Positions 45,074 to 56,262 of a DNA stretch of 64,000 nucleotides are shown here, piece after piece. The stretch is taken from NCBI GenBank assembly GCA_001600095.1, contig BCIX01000004.1, positions 1,244,586-1,308,585 on the forward strand, written 5' to 3'. The stretch is from Bullera alba. Taxonomy: Eukaryota; Basidiomycota; Tremellomycetes; Tremellales; Bulleraceae. Every line of letters starts with the position of its first letter. Within the stretch, counting starts at the first letter, position 1. The notes under the pieces are model-generated. The model searched no databases. It was not told the DNA's origin and was given only the letters and a program-made list of their open reading frames with translations. Both the position numbers and the translations under genes were made by a program.

Positions 45074-46322
45074 ATGCCGTCCTGGAAAGCGAGGTTGGTG
45101 CACTGGATCATCAGCGCAAAGTTCTACTGGTCCCGAAGGCAGACGCACGAGCAATCGATCAACAATATCATCGCGAACTATCCCACTTGGACAGCGGCCA
45201 CCATTCTTCCTCCAAGTGTAGTCAATGCGCCAGGAGTAGAGACCACGAAGGAGGACATCGATGGCTGGGAGGTATTCCACATGACCCCTGCGGTCATTGA
45301 GGGGGATAAGGCTATAGTCTATTGGCACGGCGGGGCTCTGATCCGACCTGTGAGCGAGGCTCCTGAGCTTTCTGTTCATCCTTCACTGGTTAACACAGAC
45401 TGATCGACCCTCTGACAGATGTTCCCCCAGCACTGGGTGTTCGTTCTCCGACTGATCAAGGAACTGCACATACCCATAATCATACCAATGTATACTCTCG
45501 CCCCGATCGCAACTTCGGACGAGTTCGACAAAACGGCACTGGCGTTCACACTGCAGATCAGCCAGGACGAGCGATACAAGGGCAAGGAGCTGATTCACAT
45601 GGGCGACTCTGCGGGGGGATACTGCCTTCTCAAGCTATTAGAGCTCTTGTGCCATAAAGCCCTCGAGGGGGATGAGGCGGTAAAGAGGGCTTTGGGGAGG
45701 ATGAGCAGAGCAGTGATGTACAGCCCGCTGGTGACGCTAGAGCTCGATGAGGCGACGTTGAAAGCCGCTGAAGACGTCAGTGGATGCTTTCCTATTCTTG
45801 CTTGAGCTGACTATGGGACCGTGTAGGACTGGTGGCTCAATCCCATCACTCTTGGAATCATCGGTACAATCTGGACAGAAGGCCCACAAGCCATTCCGCA
45901 GATGTACGATCAATTATCCCCAGAATTGAAGGCCAAATTTGCCTCTCCACCTCATCAGGCCGGCACAGTCTTCCTCACAGATCCCGAACACTCTCCCGTC
46001 TTTGGATTGGACGTGTTTGAGCGATATGCCAAAGCCAATCCGACCCATGGGCCATTCCGCTTCTTGACTTTCACCGGCACTGCGGACCTCACATGGGGTG
46101 GTACGGCCGCGATGCAGAGAATGACGGATAAGATGGACCCGCAAGCTATCCAAGCCGAATACGTCGTGGTGAGTGGATTCTCGTGGTATCACTCTTTTGA
46201 AGATGACTTCGCTGATTGCAATCTCGTGGCTACAGGAACCCGGGCTGTACCATGTCTACCAGTTCACTCCGGTGCCTGAAGCGGACAAGGCTTGGAAGCG
46301 GATGATGAGCTTCATCCAATGA
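45074..46322 (+). CDS. Alpha/beta hydrolase fold-3 (hormone-sensitive-lipase-type) esterase
   Basis: Four exons (45074-45349, 45419-45775, 45827-46168, 46236-46322) give 353 aa. The HSL-type oxyanion-hole motif is WHGGALIRP (HGGA). The nucleophile elbow is GDSAGGYCLL with catalytic Ser in GDSAG. The catalytic Asp/Glu is likely within FLTFTGTADLTWGG, and the catalytic His is in EPGLYHVYQF near the end, so the triad looks complete. A hydrophobic N-terminal stretch (ARLVHWIISAKFYW) could be a peripheral membrane contact rather than a signal peptide. Substrates in the family include carboxyl esters, acylglycerols and xenobiotics; none can be assigned. It directly follows the tandem array. Confidence 0.85.
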
Positions 46323-46755
46323 ACAAGAAGACAGAAGCACACCTCGCGAAGCTCGGAATGATGTCAGTGTCCATCTTCGGGATCCGTTATCGAACTCATA
46401 ACAGAACAAGATCGCCCGCGACACCACTCGATCCACCTATCTGGGTCGAGCCTATCCATAGCAAAGGCCATGCTCAAGGCCGGCCCGTTACAGACCACTA
46501 CGTCGTGGGTCTGTCGGTGATGTGGTGCGGCAGAGGTCAGCTCAATGGACCTCAGGCGTTGCCCAAGTTGGGCAAGTCTGCAGCTGAATCTGATAGCCAG
46601 AGAATGCATGTGGGCCTGATCGACCGTGCTGGATTGCACAGTCTCTCGAGTCAGGGGACGCCAACTATAGCTTCGATACCGAAGATCAGATACATTCCAA
46701 GTCATATATGCTACAGATACCCGCCCGCAAGGCAGGAAATATTTCGAGCTCCCAC
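46323..46755. other. Convergent intergenic spacer
   Basis: About 430 bp between the hydrolase and the photoreceptor gene, both ending here. Nothing else was recognised. Confidence 0.4.
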
Positions 46756-49538
46756 TTAGCCCACCACCGCGACGTACATGATCGGACGGTCCTGCACAAT
46801 GAAGGGTCAGCTTCCCTCTCTGTGAACCTCGTGCTGTGAGCCTGGAATGGATCCACTCAGTGACTCACCTGGCCGTCCTTCACCGGCGTCAAATGAATCA
46901 AGCTCCGACTGAATGCTCTACCGTCAAAAGACCGTCCATCGGGGTTTCGCTCAGTCGTAATGTCCGTTGCGCGTCTGGTGTCCGACACGGCCAGGCCAAC
47001 GAACATCGAGTGTGATTCCCCGTCAGCCATGGTCTTCGCTATCGTCTTCCTGTATGCGTCGGTCTCTGCACTCGTGGGAGCGGTCAGTAGATCGACAATA
47101 CTGCACAGCGTCAGCCCTGAACTGGTCTGAGACGAGGAAGGATGCTCACTCCGTTTGCAAGAGGCTAGAGGATAGTCGGTCCTTCGAGTGCCGGATCGGG
47201 TGTCCCAGTTTCGCTAGGAGCGGTGCGGTCACATATCGGATCAACCGGCTTTTGGCGTCCTAAGAGAATGACAGCTACTAGTCAGCTCGCTGCATTCTGG
47301 CAACTCATCACGAGCTCCCACTCACAACCACAATCAAGCTGGAGTATGCCGAGGAGAAGACCTCGATCTGCTCTCTCAGTGCCCTCGGCACCTTTTGCGG
47401 GAACGCAGGCAAGGCCAATGGATCGCTTGGATACCTAGATGAGCCCAAACGTCAGTTCTACAGTACCTTCTAATTATTATTTGCACTCACGAGTCAAGCT
47501 GAATACCTGGCCCTTCTGAGCTTTTGGTGCTTCTCATCCACTTGTGAATCCGGCCTTTCGGCATATCCGTCTCGTGAAGACTGGGCGTTGGGGATCCAAT
47601 TGGACTGCCATTCATTCTCTCTTTGTATGGAGTGCTGATGGGAGCCCGAGGGAGGGAAATAGCTTGACCGTGAATGTACTCGGCCTAGAACAACAGATTG
47701 TCAGCTGACATGATGACGTATCCGAGGGTGGTAATTTGGGTCGACTCACCCTCTTCATGACCTCCTCGCTGTAGCCCAACACTGGGGTCTTCGGTGTCGA
47801 ATCCTGGCCATTGATCCTGGTTCCCCCAATGAGAGTGTCAAATGACTGCTGCGAGGTCAAAGAGCGAGACACCTGCGAAAAGAGCTGTCAGCCACTCCCA
47901 TGGTCGACGGCGTCCTGACTCACGTTGACCTGGGCGCCTAGGAAGAACTCGACCCGGCCTCTCGCATCTTTCAAAGGGATCTACGGGGCATTAAGTATCG
48001 ATGCGACTTCCTGATCGAACTCAGACTAACCATGTTCAACACTGAATGCCTCGATCAGCTTCGATCAGGTCGTGAAAGATGAGACTCACGATTCCAGAAT
48101 GGTTTCCCGGTTCGTGTATAGTTGAGCAGCAGCGAGCAATGCTCTTTACCCGCCACAATGGCATCTACACGCATTCCCAGTCAGGCCCATGACCAACTGG
48201 TGTACTTTCTTACGCACCTCGCAACAGCTTCACAGCCTCGGGATCCGTTTCTGGCCCTTGAAGGAAACGACAATTCCGGCCAACTAGTCGGGAGCGAGGG
48301 TACTCTGATAGTCGACAGAACCCATCAGACACGAAGACGAGCTATATGGAGTCAGCCGCATCCCAAGCTTCCTCGTCTGACCAGGTACATACAGGCTGAT
48401 CCGGAAGTCTGGGGTCTGCCAAACCTGTAGAAGCGGATGATCAGTTTGGCCGAGGCGTCCTTGTCTCTATGCTTGGACGTACAGAACACGTCGCCAAGAT
48501 CCCCCCGGTCCGTGGAGGATGTGAGCGCCTCGAGGCGAGCTTTGGCGTGTTGCATCTATATATCGGCTTAGTCTGTTCCAGGCGAAAATCCTTGATCGAA
48601 CTCACGATCTTGCCCGCGACGAACGACTTGAACTCGGTTGCGTAGAGTCTATCCAGTGCCTGCTTCTGAGCTGATCGCATACCCAGCGCAGCGGTCTGTA
48701 GGGGTTGTACCTGCTGGGCAAGTTGCGACGACCTGTCAACAGTCAGCCGTGCATCTGTCGCCCTGTACTTTAATGGATTGGACTCACGCCTCTGGAACTA
48801 CGCTGCCGTACGTGCTCCTCAAGCTCTCAGCCACCGCCTAAAGAAGTGGATCAACATAACCGCAGACAGTATTAGAGCACTTGGGCGGACACACCTGAGT
48901 CTGTTCGAGTACCGTGGCGTGCGCTTGAACGTCTTCGTAATATCGAAGTAGGTTTCTCGACTCTGGTTTGCCTTGATCCTCTAGCCATTCCCGAAATCGT
49001 AGCAGTCCCATCTATACAGAACACCCCACATTTAATTACATCCGGGAGATAACTGAATCCCGACTTACTGGTGTGTCGAGGACAGCTTGGAATCTCCTCA
49101 CGTCGAGCGTCGAGGGGGAAGGCCCAGACTGTCCCTTCGCTGCGATTTGGGCTATCGGCTCTACAAGACGCGTCAAGCATACTTCCAGAATGCACGAGGG
49201 CATCAAGAGAGCTCGGACTCACCACTTGTCCTCTGCACCGACCCGGAGTCTCTCAACATCTCCAATGACAATTCCGGGAAGTTTGGAATATCCACATCGT
49301 CCGCACCCCCAGCACCATTGGACGCGTACTTGTCTCCGTTCGCAGGGGTGTTCCCGTTCCCAGCGCCAAAAGCCGTTCCATCGAGACTACTGGATCGCAA
49401 AGCCCTCAGGAGGGATACAGTGTCGTCCTCCGAAGTCTTGATCTGGGCCTCGTTGTGCTGATCGAAGCCGCCAGAGACCAAGGCCTCCATGATATCCCAT
49501 ACTTCCTCGTCATCTTGCCTGTCCTGTTGGGTGGTCAT
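46756..49538 (-). CDS. RGS-LOV-PAS blue-light photoreceptor
   Basis: A fungal RGS-LOV protein. About 16 exons; inner borders are approximate. The disordered N-terminus is followed by an RGS-like helical domain (VLDTPMGLLRFREWLEDQGK, ESRNLLRYYEDVQAHATVLE, LYATEFKSFVAGKI). The LOV domain has every hallmark: FCLADPRLPDQPLVFVSDGF, the flavin-adduct motif GRNCRFLQGPETDPEAV with the reactive Cys codon at 48272-48270, YTRTGKPFWNLLNM and PLKDARGRVEFFLGAQVN. An 11-nt microexon encodes the LLNM step. A C-terminal PAS-like unit (SSLIVVDAKSRLIRYVTAPL; SLIHLTPVKDGQDRPIMYVA) ends the protein. Known: RGS-LOV proteins bind FMN and, in Botrytis BcLOV4, move to the membrane in blue light; a link to G-protein signalling is proposed by the RGS part. 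The role here is inference. Confidence 0.9.
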
Positions 49539-50010
49539 CGTGCTTGTTCCCGAGACGCGTGCTTGGGTCAATCCGGGTCAATCCGATGCAGTTCTGATGG
49601 AGGGAATGTTGACGATGTCCACACCTGGGTTCGCGGTGTTGTTGAGCAATGTCGAGGTGTTTCTCTGATCTAACTAGTGTTGGTGTTTTTCTTGGTACTC
49701 TTTCGCTGCCGGCAAGGGTCTGTCACCGCTGACAGCCCTTGACAGCCGCTGACCGAATCGGGGAACCAGCGCGAAAACCGGAAATCCCGGACATCATAAG
49801 CTTAAGTAACGCCGACGCCCGTGCACCCTGGAGTGATCGTCAGGAACGAAACTCTAATCGGGCTCAGCCAATTGCGGATCGCACAGCCATCTCATCCTCG
49901 TCGGTACTGCCACATCGTGCTGATGTTCTCCCGTGCTCCTATATCATCTGATATCATCCGTACAGGATGATATATGGAAGATGGATGGGCGTAGTGCAGG
50001 ACACGCTCAA
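49539..50010. promoter_or_regulatory. Promoter region of the photoreceptor gene with a 9-bp inverted repeat
   Basis: About 470 bp between RRN7 and the photoreceptor, both on the minus strand. A perfect inverted repeat, atatcatcc / ggatgatat with a 5-nt loop, lies at 49951-49973. It is a GATA/GATCC-like palindrome that could be a protein site or a hairpin near the RRN7 3' end; its role is unknown. Confidence 0.4.
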
Positions 50011-52345
50011 TCACTTCTGAGCAATCAACGAGCCCAGAGATCGCCGCTTGGACAACACCTTCCTGGACAACCTCCCCCTCGAGGCACTACGACTCTTCGC
50101 ACCTCTTGCCTTTCTGACCTTCTCCAGCTTCCGCTCATACGTCTCCACCACTTTCATCACATCCCTAAACTCCACACCGACCACTTCGGCCGCTGCTTGG
50201 ACCACGACTTCGTAGTTCGAAGGCAGGGCTGCTTCGTCTGCCTTGTACGACCGGACCTTCTCGCCGGGCAGTAGGGGCAGATCTCGATTCGGCACGTCGG
50301 CGGAAAGTTTGGACATCTGGACTGTGGTCCGGGACATGTTCTGGTGGTATGCAGCCCAGGAAGGTGTGGTCGCAGGATGTCGGTGATTGTTCGGCTCGTC
50401 AAGAGGGAATGGGCTGGTGTCTATCGATGTGTGATGTGTGAGCTCGAGGTCTGGAGTTGGAGAAAGACAGGAGCTCACTCACCAGAGGGGAATTCCCGAT
50501 CTTTGAGCAGGATGTCCTGACATTGATCCAGATACGCATCGATGTCATCCAAGTCCATACTCGTGAAATCTCTGCACGATACTATCAGCCAAGCCCATCG
50601 ATATCCCAACTAAAGACTCACCGCTGAGCCATTCCTCCGAGGCCATCTCGCCTCATAGATCCCCCGTCCAAGCGCTTCGAGAGCTCTTCTACCCATAGGT
50701 TTCCATCTGGCGCACCAATCACTGGGTCTGAACTGGTCAAAGCGACTCTATGCTCAATGCGTCAGCTATGGAACATTGCACGGTATCACCTCAGCTCACC
50801 TTTCCCGGCTATCTAAGCCGTAAGCCATTTTCATGACCATCACCCACACTCCAGCCACGGATAGTTCCGGCATCCAGATATCGACATAGTGTTTCGCTTT
50901 GCGATACTCCTGATACTCTTGGTCCATGAAGGCGCCATCGCTATCGACATCTTCGGTCTCGGATCCGGGTAAACTCCTTGGCATGGTGTCCCGCCGTTTG
51001 GACCGACTTCGATTGATGGGTACCCGACGCTTGACCAGGACAGAGCCAGTGTTAACCAGAGAGAGGTTCACATCGAGCAGTCTCATCAAGTTGAATACTT
51101 GGGAGTATGTGGTCGGTGTTCCGCCGAGGGATGATACAACCTTCCATGCGATTGGCGGGATATTGGCTTCGGGGATCGTCAAGCCGTATTGTTGGGTGAT
51201 CTTCTGGGCGAAGGCGTGACAGGCTTGATGCATCGACATAGCCGAGGGCGCCCTCTGAGCTAGGTTAGCAGGGTCCGGTTCTTAGGATGCTCGGCTTACC
51301 CCGGGACACAGCGCCAGCGTGACGTCTCGATTCAAGTGCTTCCTCATCTCCTCAGGCATCAGTGTCGTCCGACCGTAGTCTATGAACGGTATCTCATTCC
51401 GATTGACCAGACTAAGATGGACATCAGGCTAAACTCCCACGCCTTGTAGCCTCGGCTCACCTTTGAATTTCGACCTGTAGGACTGGTACCCTCAAAACCC
51501 AACACCCCAAGATCAGAACAACCAGTGTATCCGCTATTCGAATCCTTTTCTTCCGCTTTGCAGGCTTTTCCTTCCCTTTCGACTTTGACCTTCTGGCGAG
51601 TCCTTCGAGAGATGACAGCGAGGACTCAGATAGAGCCGCTAGTATCTCAGGATCCACGCCTTCGTCCGTCTCACTCCCAGAGCCCTCTTCGCCAGGTTCT
51701 TCCTCATCCTCCTCATTCAGAGCCTGATTTGACCCGGCTGCTCGTTTTGTGGCGCCGCCGTCGATCTCGCTGGGCGTTATGTCGCGTGGTCTGACGCTGG
51801 GTCGAGATGGCAGCTGCACCTCCGCGAGCTGGTATGCCCATAAATCTCTGACAATGCTCTGCAGTGGATGAGTCAGAGCTGTCTGCCTGCAGAGAACGCG
51901 CTCATGGTCAGCTCACCTCAAAAGCTTCGGGCAGGTTCCAAAGCTTTGACAGCGCTTGGACCTGGTATCGCAGTAGCAGCTGTATAGCCTGTAGCTTCAG
52001 GTATTCCGCGTCATCACCGTGATAGTCTGTCGAGACCAGATAGTCAGCTACTTGGACCTGAGAGAGGACGATAGCTTACAATCCTTGTTCGCCAGACCCT
52101 CTTCCCTCCGCTTGTTCCGCCGGGGACCTCTTCGTATAGTCCGTTTCTGCAAAGTATGGCTGACTGCCTCGACGACCAGATTCTCGGATCGGAAGTCCTA
52201 CGTCAGAGGTCAGCTTCGCAACGATAGAAGGCGATCTCGCAGCTGCACAGACCTGAAACACATGGCCGTCCTCGCATACCGCATTGCCAGTCACCCTGTC
52301 CTTCCTCCACCTGGTGGACCCGCAGGTCGGGCACGGCTTGGGCAT
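50011..52345 (-). CDS. RRN7: RRN7/TAF1B-type RNA polymerase I core factor subunit
   Basis: Rrn7 is the TFIIB-like subunit of the Pol I core factor that starts 35S rDNA transcription. The first exon encodes the zinc ribbon MPKPCPTCGSTRWRKDRVTG followed by NAVCEDGHVFQ (CxxC ... CxxxH). Next come DFRSENLVVEAVSHTLQKRT, the cyclin-like region with QAIQLLLRYQVQALSKLWNL, an acidic insert, RIADTLVVLILGCWVLRVPV, IPFIDYGRTTLMPEEMRKHL and later QYGLTIPEANIPPIAWKVVS. The last exon (ending 50011) is basic: YERKLEKVRKARGAKSRSAS. About eight introns; inner borders were not all fixed. It is head-to-head with NOP7, another ribosome-biogenesis gene. Confidence 0.85.
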
Positions 52346-52703
52346 CTGATTCAGAAGTAAGCTTCGATCGACTCATAGTCCTGCTAGCTCCTACCTTGAC
52401 CCAGTAGCTCACCCGTCTCCGGATATGCGTGAGATGTGGTTGAAGATGTGAAGATGGTATCAAGCAAGAACAAGCTGGTTGCGCAAGAGCAGCAGCAGGC
52501 CAGCCGAGCGGCCGTGGACCTAAAAGTGGAGGCTGTCAACAAGATGGGATAAATACGATTCAAATCCACTTGTCCTAATATTTTATTTTGATTTTCACCT
52601 CCACCTCCCGTGGCCACTGCACTGAAGGATTTCACTGCAACGCACCTTGTACGACTGTTGTTGTATAGACAGTGCATCCAACGACAACACAACACTAGAT
52701 ACC
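52346..52703. promoter_or_regulatory. Divergent RRN7/NOP7 promoter region
   Basis: A 358-bp space between two divergent starts. It contains an A/T-rich core around 52570-52600 (attttattttgattttc) that loosely resembles a ribosomal RNA processing element, but the match is not exact. A shared promoter is inferred from layout. Confidence 0.45.
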
Positions 52704-54806
52704 ATGGCCAAGATCAAGAAGAGAGGAGAGTCCGGAGCGTGAGTCAGCTGCAATTATAGCCGAGGGAGGCGATCTGACCGTTTGGTAGGGCGAAAAACTA
52801 CATCACCCGAAACCAGGCGATCAAGAAGCTGCAAATCTCGCTGTCCGACTTCAGGCGACTGTGTATCTTGAAAGGAATCTACCCTCGTGAACCGCTCAAC
52901 AAGAAGCGGGCAAACAAAGGGTCTTCTGCGCCAGCATCGTTCTATTACCACAAGGACATCCAGTACTTGCTGCACGAGCCGCTGTTGATCAGGTTCCGAG
53001 AACACAAGACGTTTGCCAAGAAGCTCGCCAGGGCACTGGGTAGAGGAGAATGGGCATTGGCAAAGAACTTGGAGGATGCGAAACCACTCGCCACGCTTGA
53101 CCACCTGGTCAAGGAGAGGTCAGTCTAGTGCGATTTGTGATTGTGTATTTAGCTGATTGGAGTTGTTAGATACCCCACGTTCACGCTTGCGCTGCAGGAT
53201 CTGCAAGACCCTCTCAACCTCGTCCACCTGTTCTCGACCCTTCCCACCAACCCGATCCCCGGAAAGACGCTGGTCGCTCCCGAGATCATCTCCGAGTGCT
53301 CGCGGTTGATCACCGAGTTGAAGCTGTACACGATCAAGACGCACTCGTTGAAGAAAGTCTTTTTGGGCATCAAAGGGATCTACTATGAGATGGTCGCTCC
53401 GGGCCAAGGAGGAGACATGATTCCCGTCAGATGGCTAGAGGGATACGAGTTCCAGCAAAACATCCCCCACGATGTCGACTTCCGAATCCTACTCACCTTT
53501 GTCGACCTGTATCGAACCCTGATCAAATTCGTTCTGTTCAAACTCTACACGGAGGAAAACCTGGTCTACCCACCTCCCATCAACACCGAGCTCGAGGAGC
53601 AGGGCGAGAACGTCGGTGCGATGCAGCTAGTGGAGAAGAAGGAGGAAGCTTCCGTTGCACCTGTTGCCGAGGGAAGCGAGAAGAAGATTAGCAAAAAAGA
53701 GGTGAAGAAAGTGATCAAGGGTATCAAGGCCACTGGCGATGATGTCGAGATGGACGTCGACGGAGAGAACAGCGCCGACGTCGAGGAAGAGGCCGAGGAG
53801 GAGTTTGTCGAGAGACCGAGCAAGGTCACGGATGAGAATGAGGATATTGCCAAAGCACCATTAACCACCTATTCGAGCTTGCTCTCGTCTTCCGCCACCG
53901 CCTCGTCATCTTCACTACCCATTTTCAGCTCTTACACCTTTTACCTCTCGCGAGAGATCCCCACGAAAACTTGGGAGTTTATCATCAAAGCGACCGGCGG
54001 ACGAGTCATCACCGCCCTTCAACTGCCTGCCTTGGACTCGAGCTCGCCTTCAGCCGAGGAGCAAAAGCTCATCAACAGCATAACCCACGTCGTGATCGAT
54101 AGGCCTATACCCCAAGAGAAGATAACCAGCGCTATGGGGGACAGGAAGTGGGTTTGGGTCCAGCCTCAATGGGTCGCCGATTGTATAAATAGGAATAAGA
54201 TCATCAGCTCGGAGGAATACAAGCCTGGAAACCTGCTACCGCCCCATCTCAGTCCTTGGGAGGGCGAGGGCGAGCTCAGTCGCCCTTGGTTGGAGGAGAA
54301 CGGTCAGACTGTCTCCGGAGAGGGTGCCGAGCAGGTCGACGATGTCGAGCTGGAAGAGGAGGACGAAGAGGACGACGATGAGGAGGATGGAGACGAGGAG
54401 GAGGAGGCCGGTGATCTGCCTTCGGCTCTATTGGCCGCATCGGAGAACCCCTCTGATCCGACGTTGGTCCATGCTGCCGAACTCGAGGCCGAGCGTAATG
54501 GAATCTCTCATGCCGAGTTCCAGAAACAGCTCAAAGAGCTGTCAAAGAAGAACGCCACCGCCAAACCAGCCACAAAGGCCAAGGAGAGCGAGGAGGACCT
54601 GGCAAAGATCATGATGAGCAACAAAAAGGCAAAGCTGTACGAAAAGATGAAGTACGGCAACAAGCAGAAACAGGACGAGGTGAGTGATTCTTGGCCATCC
54701 TTGGTCCACATCGAGTGTCCCGCTGACCACGCTGCTACAGCTCGCCAAGCTCGAGACGAAACGCAAAGCCATAGAGAAGAGGAAGAAGAAGGAGGCGCGG
54801 GCATAG
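52704..54806 (+). CDS. NOP7: Pescadillo/Nop7, PeBoW complex subunit for 60S assembly
   Basis: Nop7 acts in the nucleolus with Erb1 and Ytm1 in 27S pre-rRNA processing. Exons: 52704-52738, 52789-53118, 53170-54679 and 54741-54806; 646 aa. The N-terminal Pescadillo domain shows [58 protein letters not shown] and [25 protein letters not shown] domain follows an acidic linker ([20 protein letters not shown] ... [17 protein letters not shown]). The C-terminus has long acidic stretches and a basic coiled tail ending [15 protein letters not shown]. The length fits the family. Inference: co-regulated with RRN7 from the shared promoter. Confidence 0.95.
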
Positions 54807-55456
54807 CTGCTCATGGCTGGAGGGTCTTGTTTTGGGATAGATGTATCATTATGCACGTCTTATACGCACAACGCATCTCCATCTGCTGATAGCTTTGTGC
54901 ATCTGCGTATTACCTGGTTCAATCCTGTCACAGCTCGCCGAACGCCCCGGGTCAAAATGCTCACACTGAATCACTAGGAACGCTGCACTCGTCTCTCGCG
55001 ATGCTCGAGCACCGCACCGAAGCCGTTCGAGATTGATTCATTCCATCACTATATATACTTCTTTATGCGGGACACGTGAATGGTAGCAGTACAATTGACT
55101 CTGTAGCTGAATACTAGATATACCGAGAGCGGCAGTGCATTGATGTTTGGCGATCGGGGGGTGGGTGGTGGTACAGGTCGCAGGTTTGGCGATCGAGCAG
55201 TGCTGGATCGTGATGATTATTACCCGCGTGCCCAAGATTGGAGTAGACTGGAACTGGAGAACATAGAGTGGGGGGAAAGATCTAATTAGGCGAGAGGAAG
55301 ATTGTCCGTGTGTGGGAGAGGCGAATAGAGGCGCTCTAGGCAGAGCGCGACGACGGCAAGAATGGGTCCAAGCGGCGATGAGAAGGCGGGAAGCTGGAAG
55401 GCAAGCGGTCGGTCTATAGTTGATGCGCCGTGATGATGTGATGTGGCGTGATGACC
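54807..55456. other. Convergent intergenic spacer
   Basis: About 650 bp between converging NOP7 and Rheb genes. No gene, repeat or RNA was recognised. A CACGTG occurs near 55075. Confidence 0.4.
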
Positions 55457-56262
55457 TTACTTGCCCCAGCCGAACCAGCCGGACTTCTTCTTCTCGGGGA
55501 CGGGGTTGTACTCCTTCTGCATCTCCTTGAGCAGGATGTCAAAGGCTTTTCCTATAGGATTGTCGGCTTAGCTCGCACTCCTAGACTCGGAAAGTACATT
55601 GTAGCCCGATCACTCACCAACATTCTTGTTGTCCCGTGCGCTGGACTCGACGAAGGCAGCCTTCATCTTCTTCGCCAGCGCCTCCCCCTCAGCGACCGTG
55701 ACTCGGCTACAGCCATCGTTCATCAATCCCTGGTACGTCGCGAGTAAAGACTTGCACTCACCGATCGGCGTTCAGATCGCTCTTCTGCCCGACGACGACG
55801 CAGGGCACCTTCTCCAGACCGGCAAAATCGAGGATCTTGTCGTGTACCGTCTGGATCATCTCGAACGATTGCCGAGAGTTGATCGAGTACACGAGAAGGT
55901 ACCCGTGTACGCCCACCGCGTACTTGGAGGGGAAGAGAGTGTACTCGTCCTGTTCACAAGCATCAGATCGGGGTCACTCAGGAGAGCCTAGGATGAGTCC
56001 ACTCACTTGCCCAGCAGAGTCGATGATCTCGCACTCGTATGTCTGACCCTCAAAGGTCAGAGTCTTGTGCGAAGTCGACTCGATTGTGGGGAAGTAGGAT
56101 TCGTTGTAAGTGGGAGGGGCGATGTACTGCTGCGTCAAGGAGGTTTTGCCTGACGACGTATGATGTCAGCTTGCTGTGCGTCAGACGATTCGAACAGTGT
56201 AGCTCACCGACACTGGGCGCGCCCATGATGACGACCTTTCGCTTGAGGGCACCAGAGCTCAT
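55457..56262 (-). CDS. Rheb-type Ras GTPase, atypical (QKSD G4 box, no CAAX)
   Basis: Rheb activates TORC1 and controls growth by nutrient. Five exons, the first 56262-56208; about 186 aa. Motifs: P-loop GAPSVGKTSLT, effector YFPTIESTSHKTLTFEGQTY, DSAGQDEYTLFPSKYAVGVH (G3, then the Rheb-typical 'DEYs-FP'), GYLLVYSINSRQSFEMIQTV, and SSARDNKNVGKAFDILLKEM (G5, SSAR). Two oddities: the base-specificity motif NKxD reads GQKSDL, and the C-terminus is EKKKSGWFGWGK, with basic and aromatic residues but no cysteine for farnesylation. P-loop Arg of Rheb (GYRSVGK) is also replaced by Pro. A donor-like GTAAGG overlaps the stop, so a missed last exon is possible, but no CAAX exon was seen in the next 200 bp. 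Confidence 0.85.

Noticed and set aside
55240..55456. Hidden CAAX exon for the Rheb-type gene after a GTAAGG donor
   Set aside because: I read the candidate acceptors in the next 200 bp and none gave a Cys-x-x-x-stop end. It stays possible further downstream.
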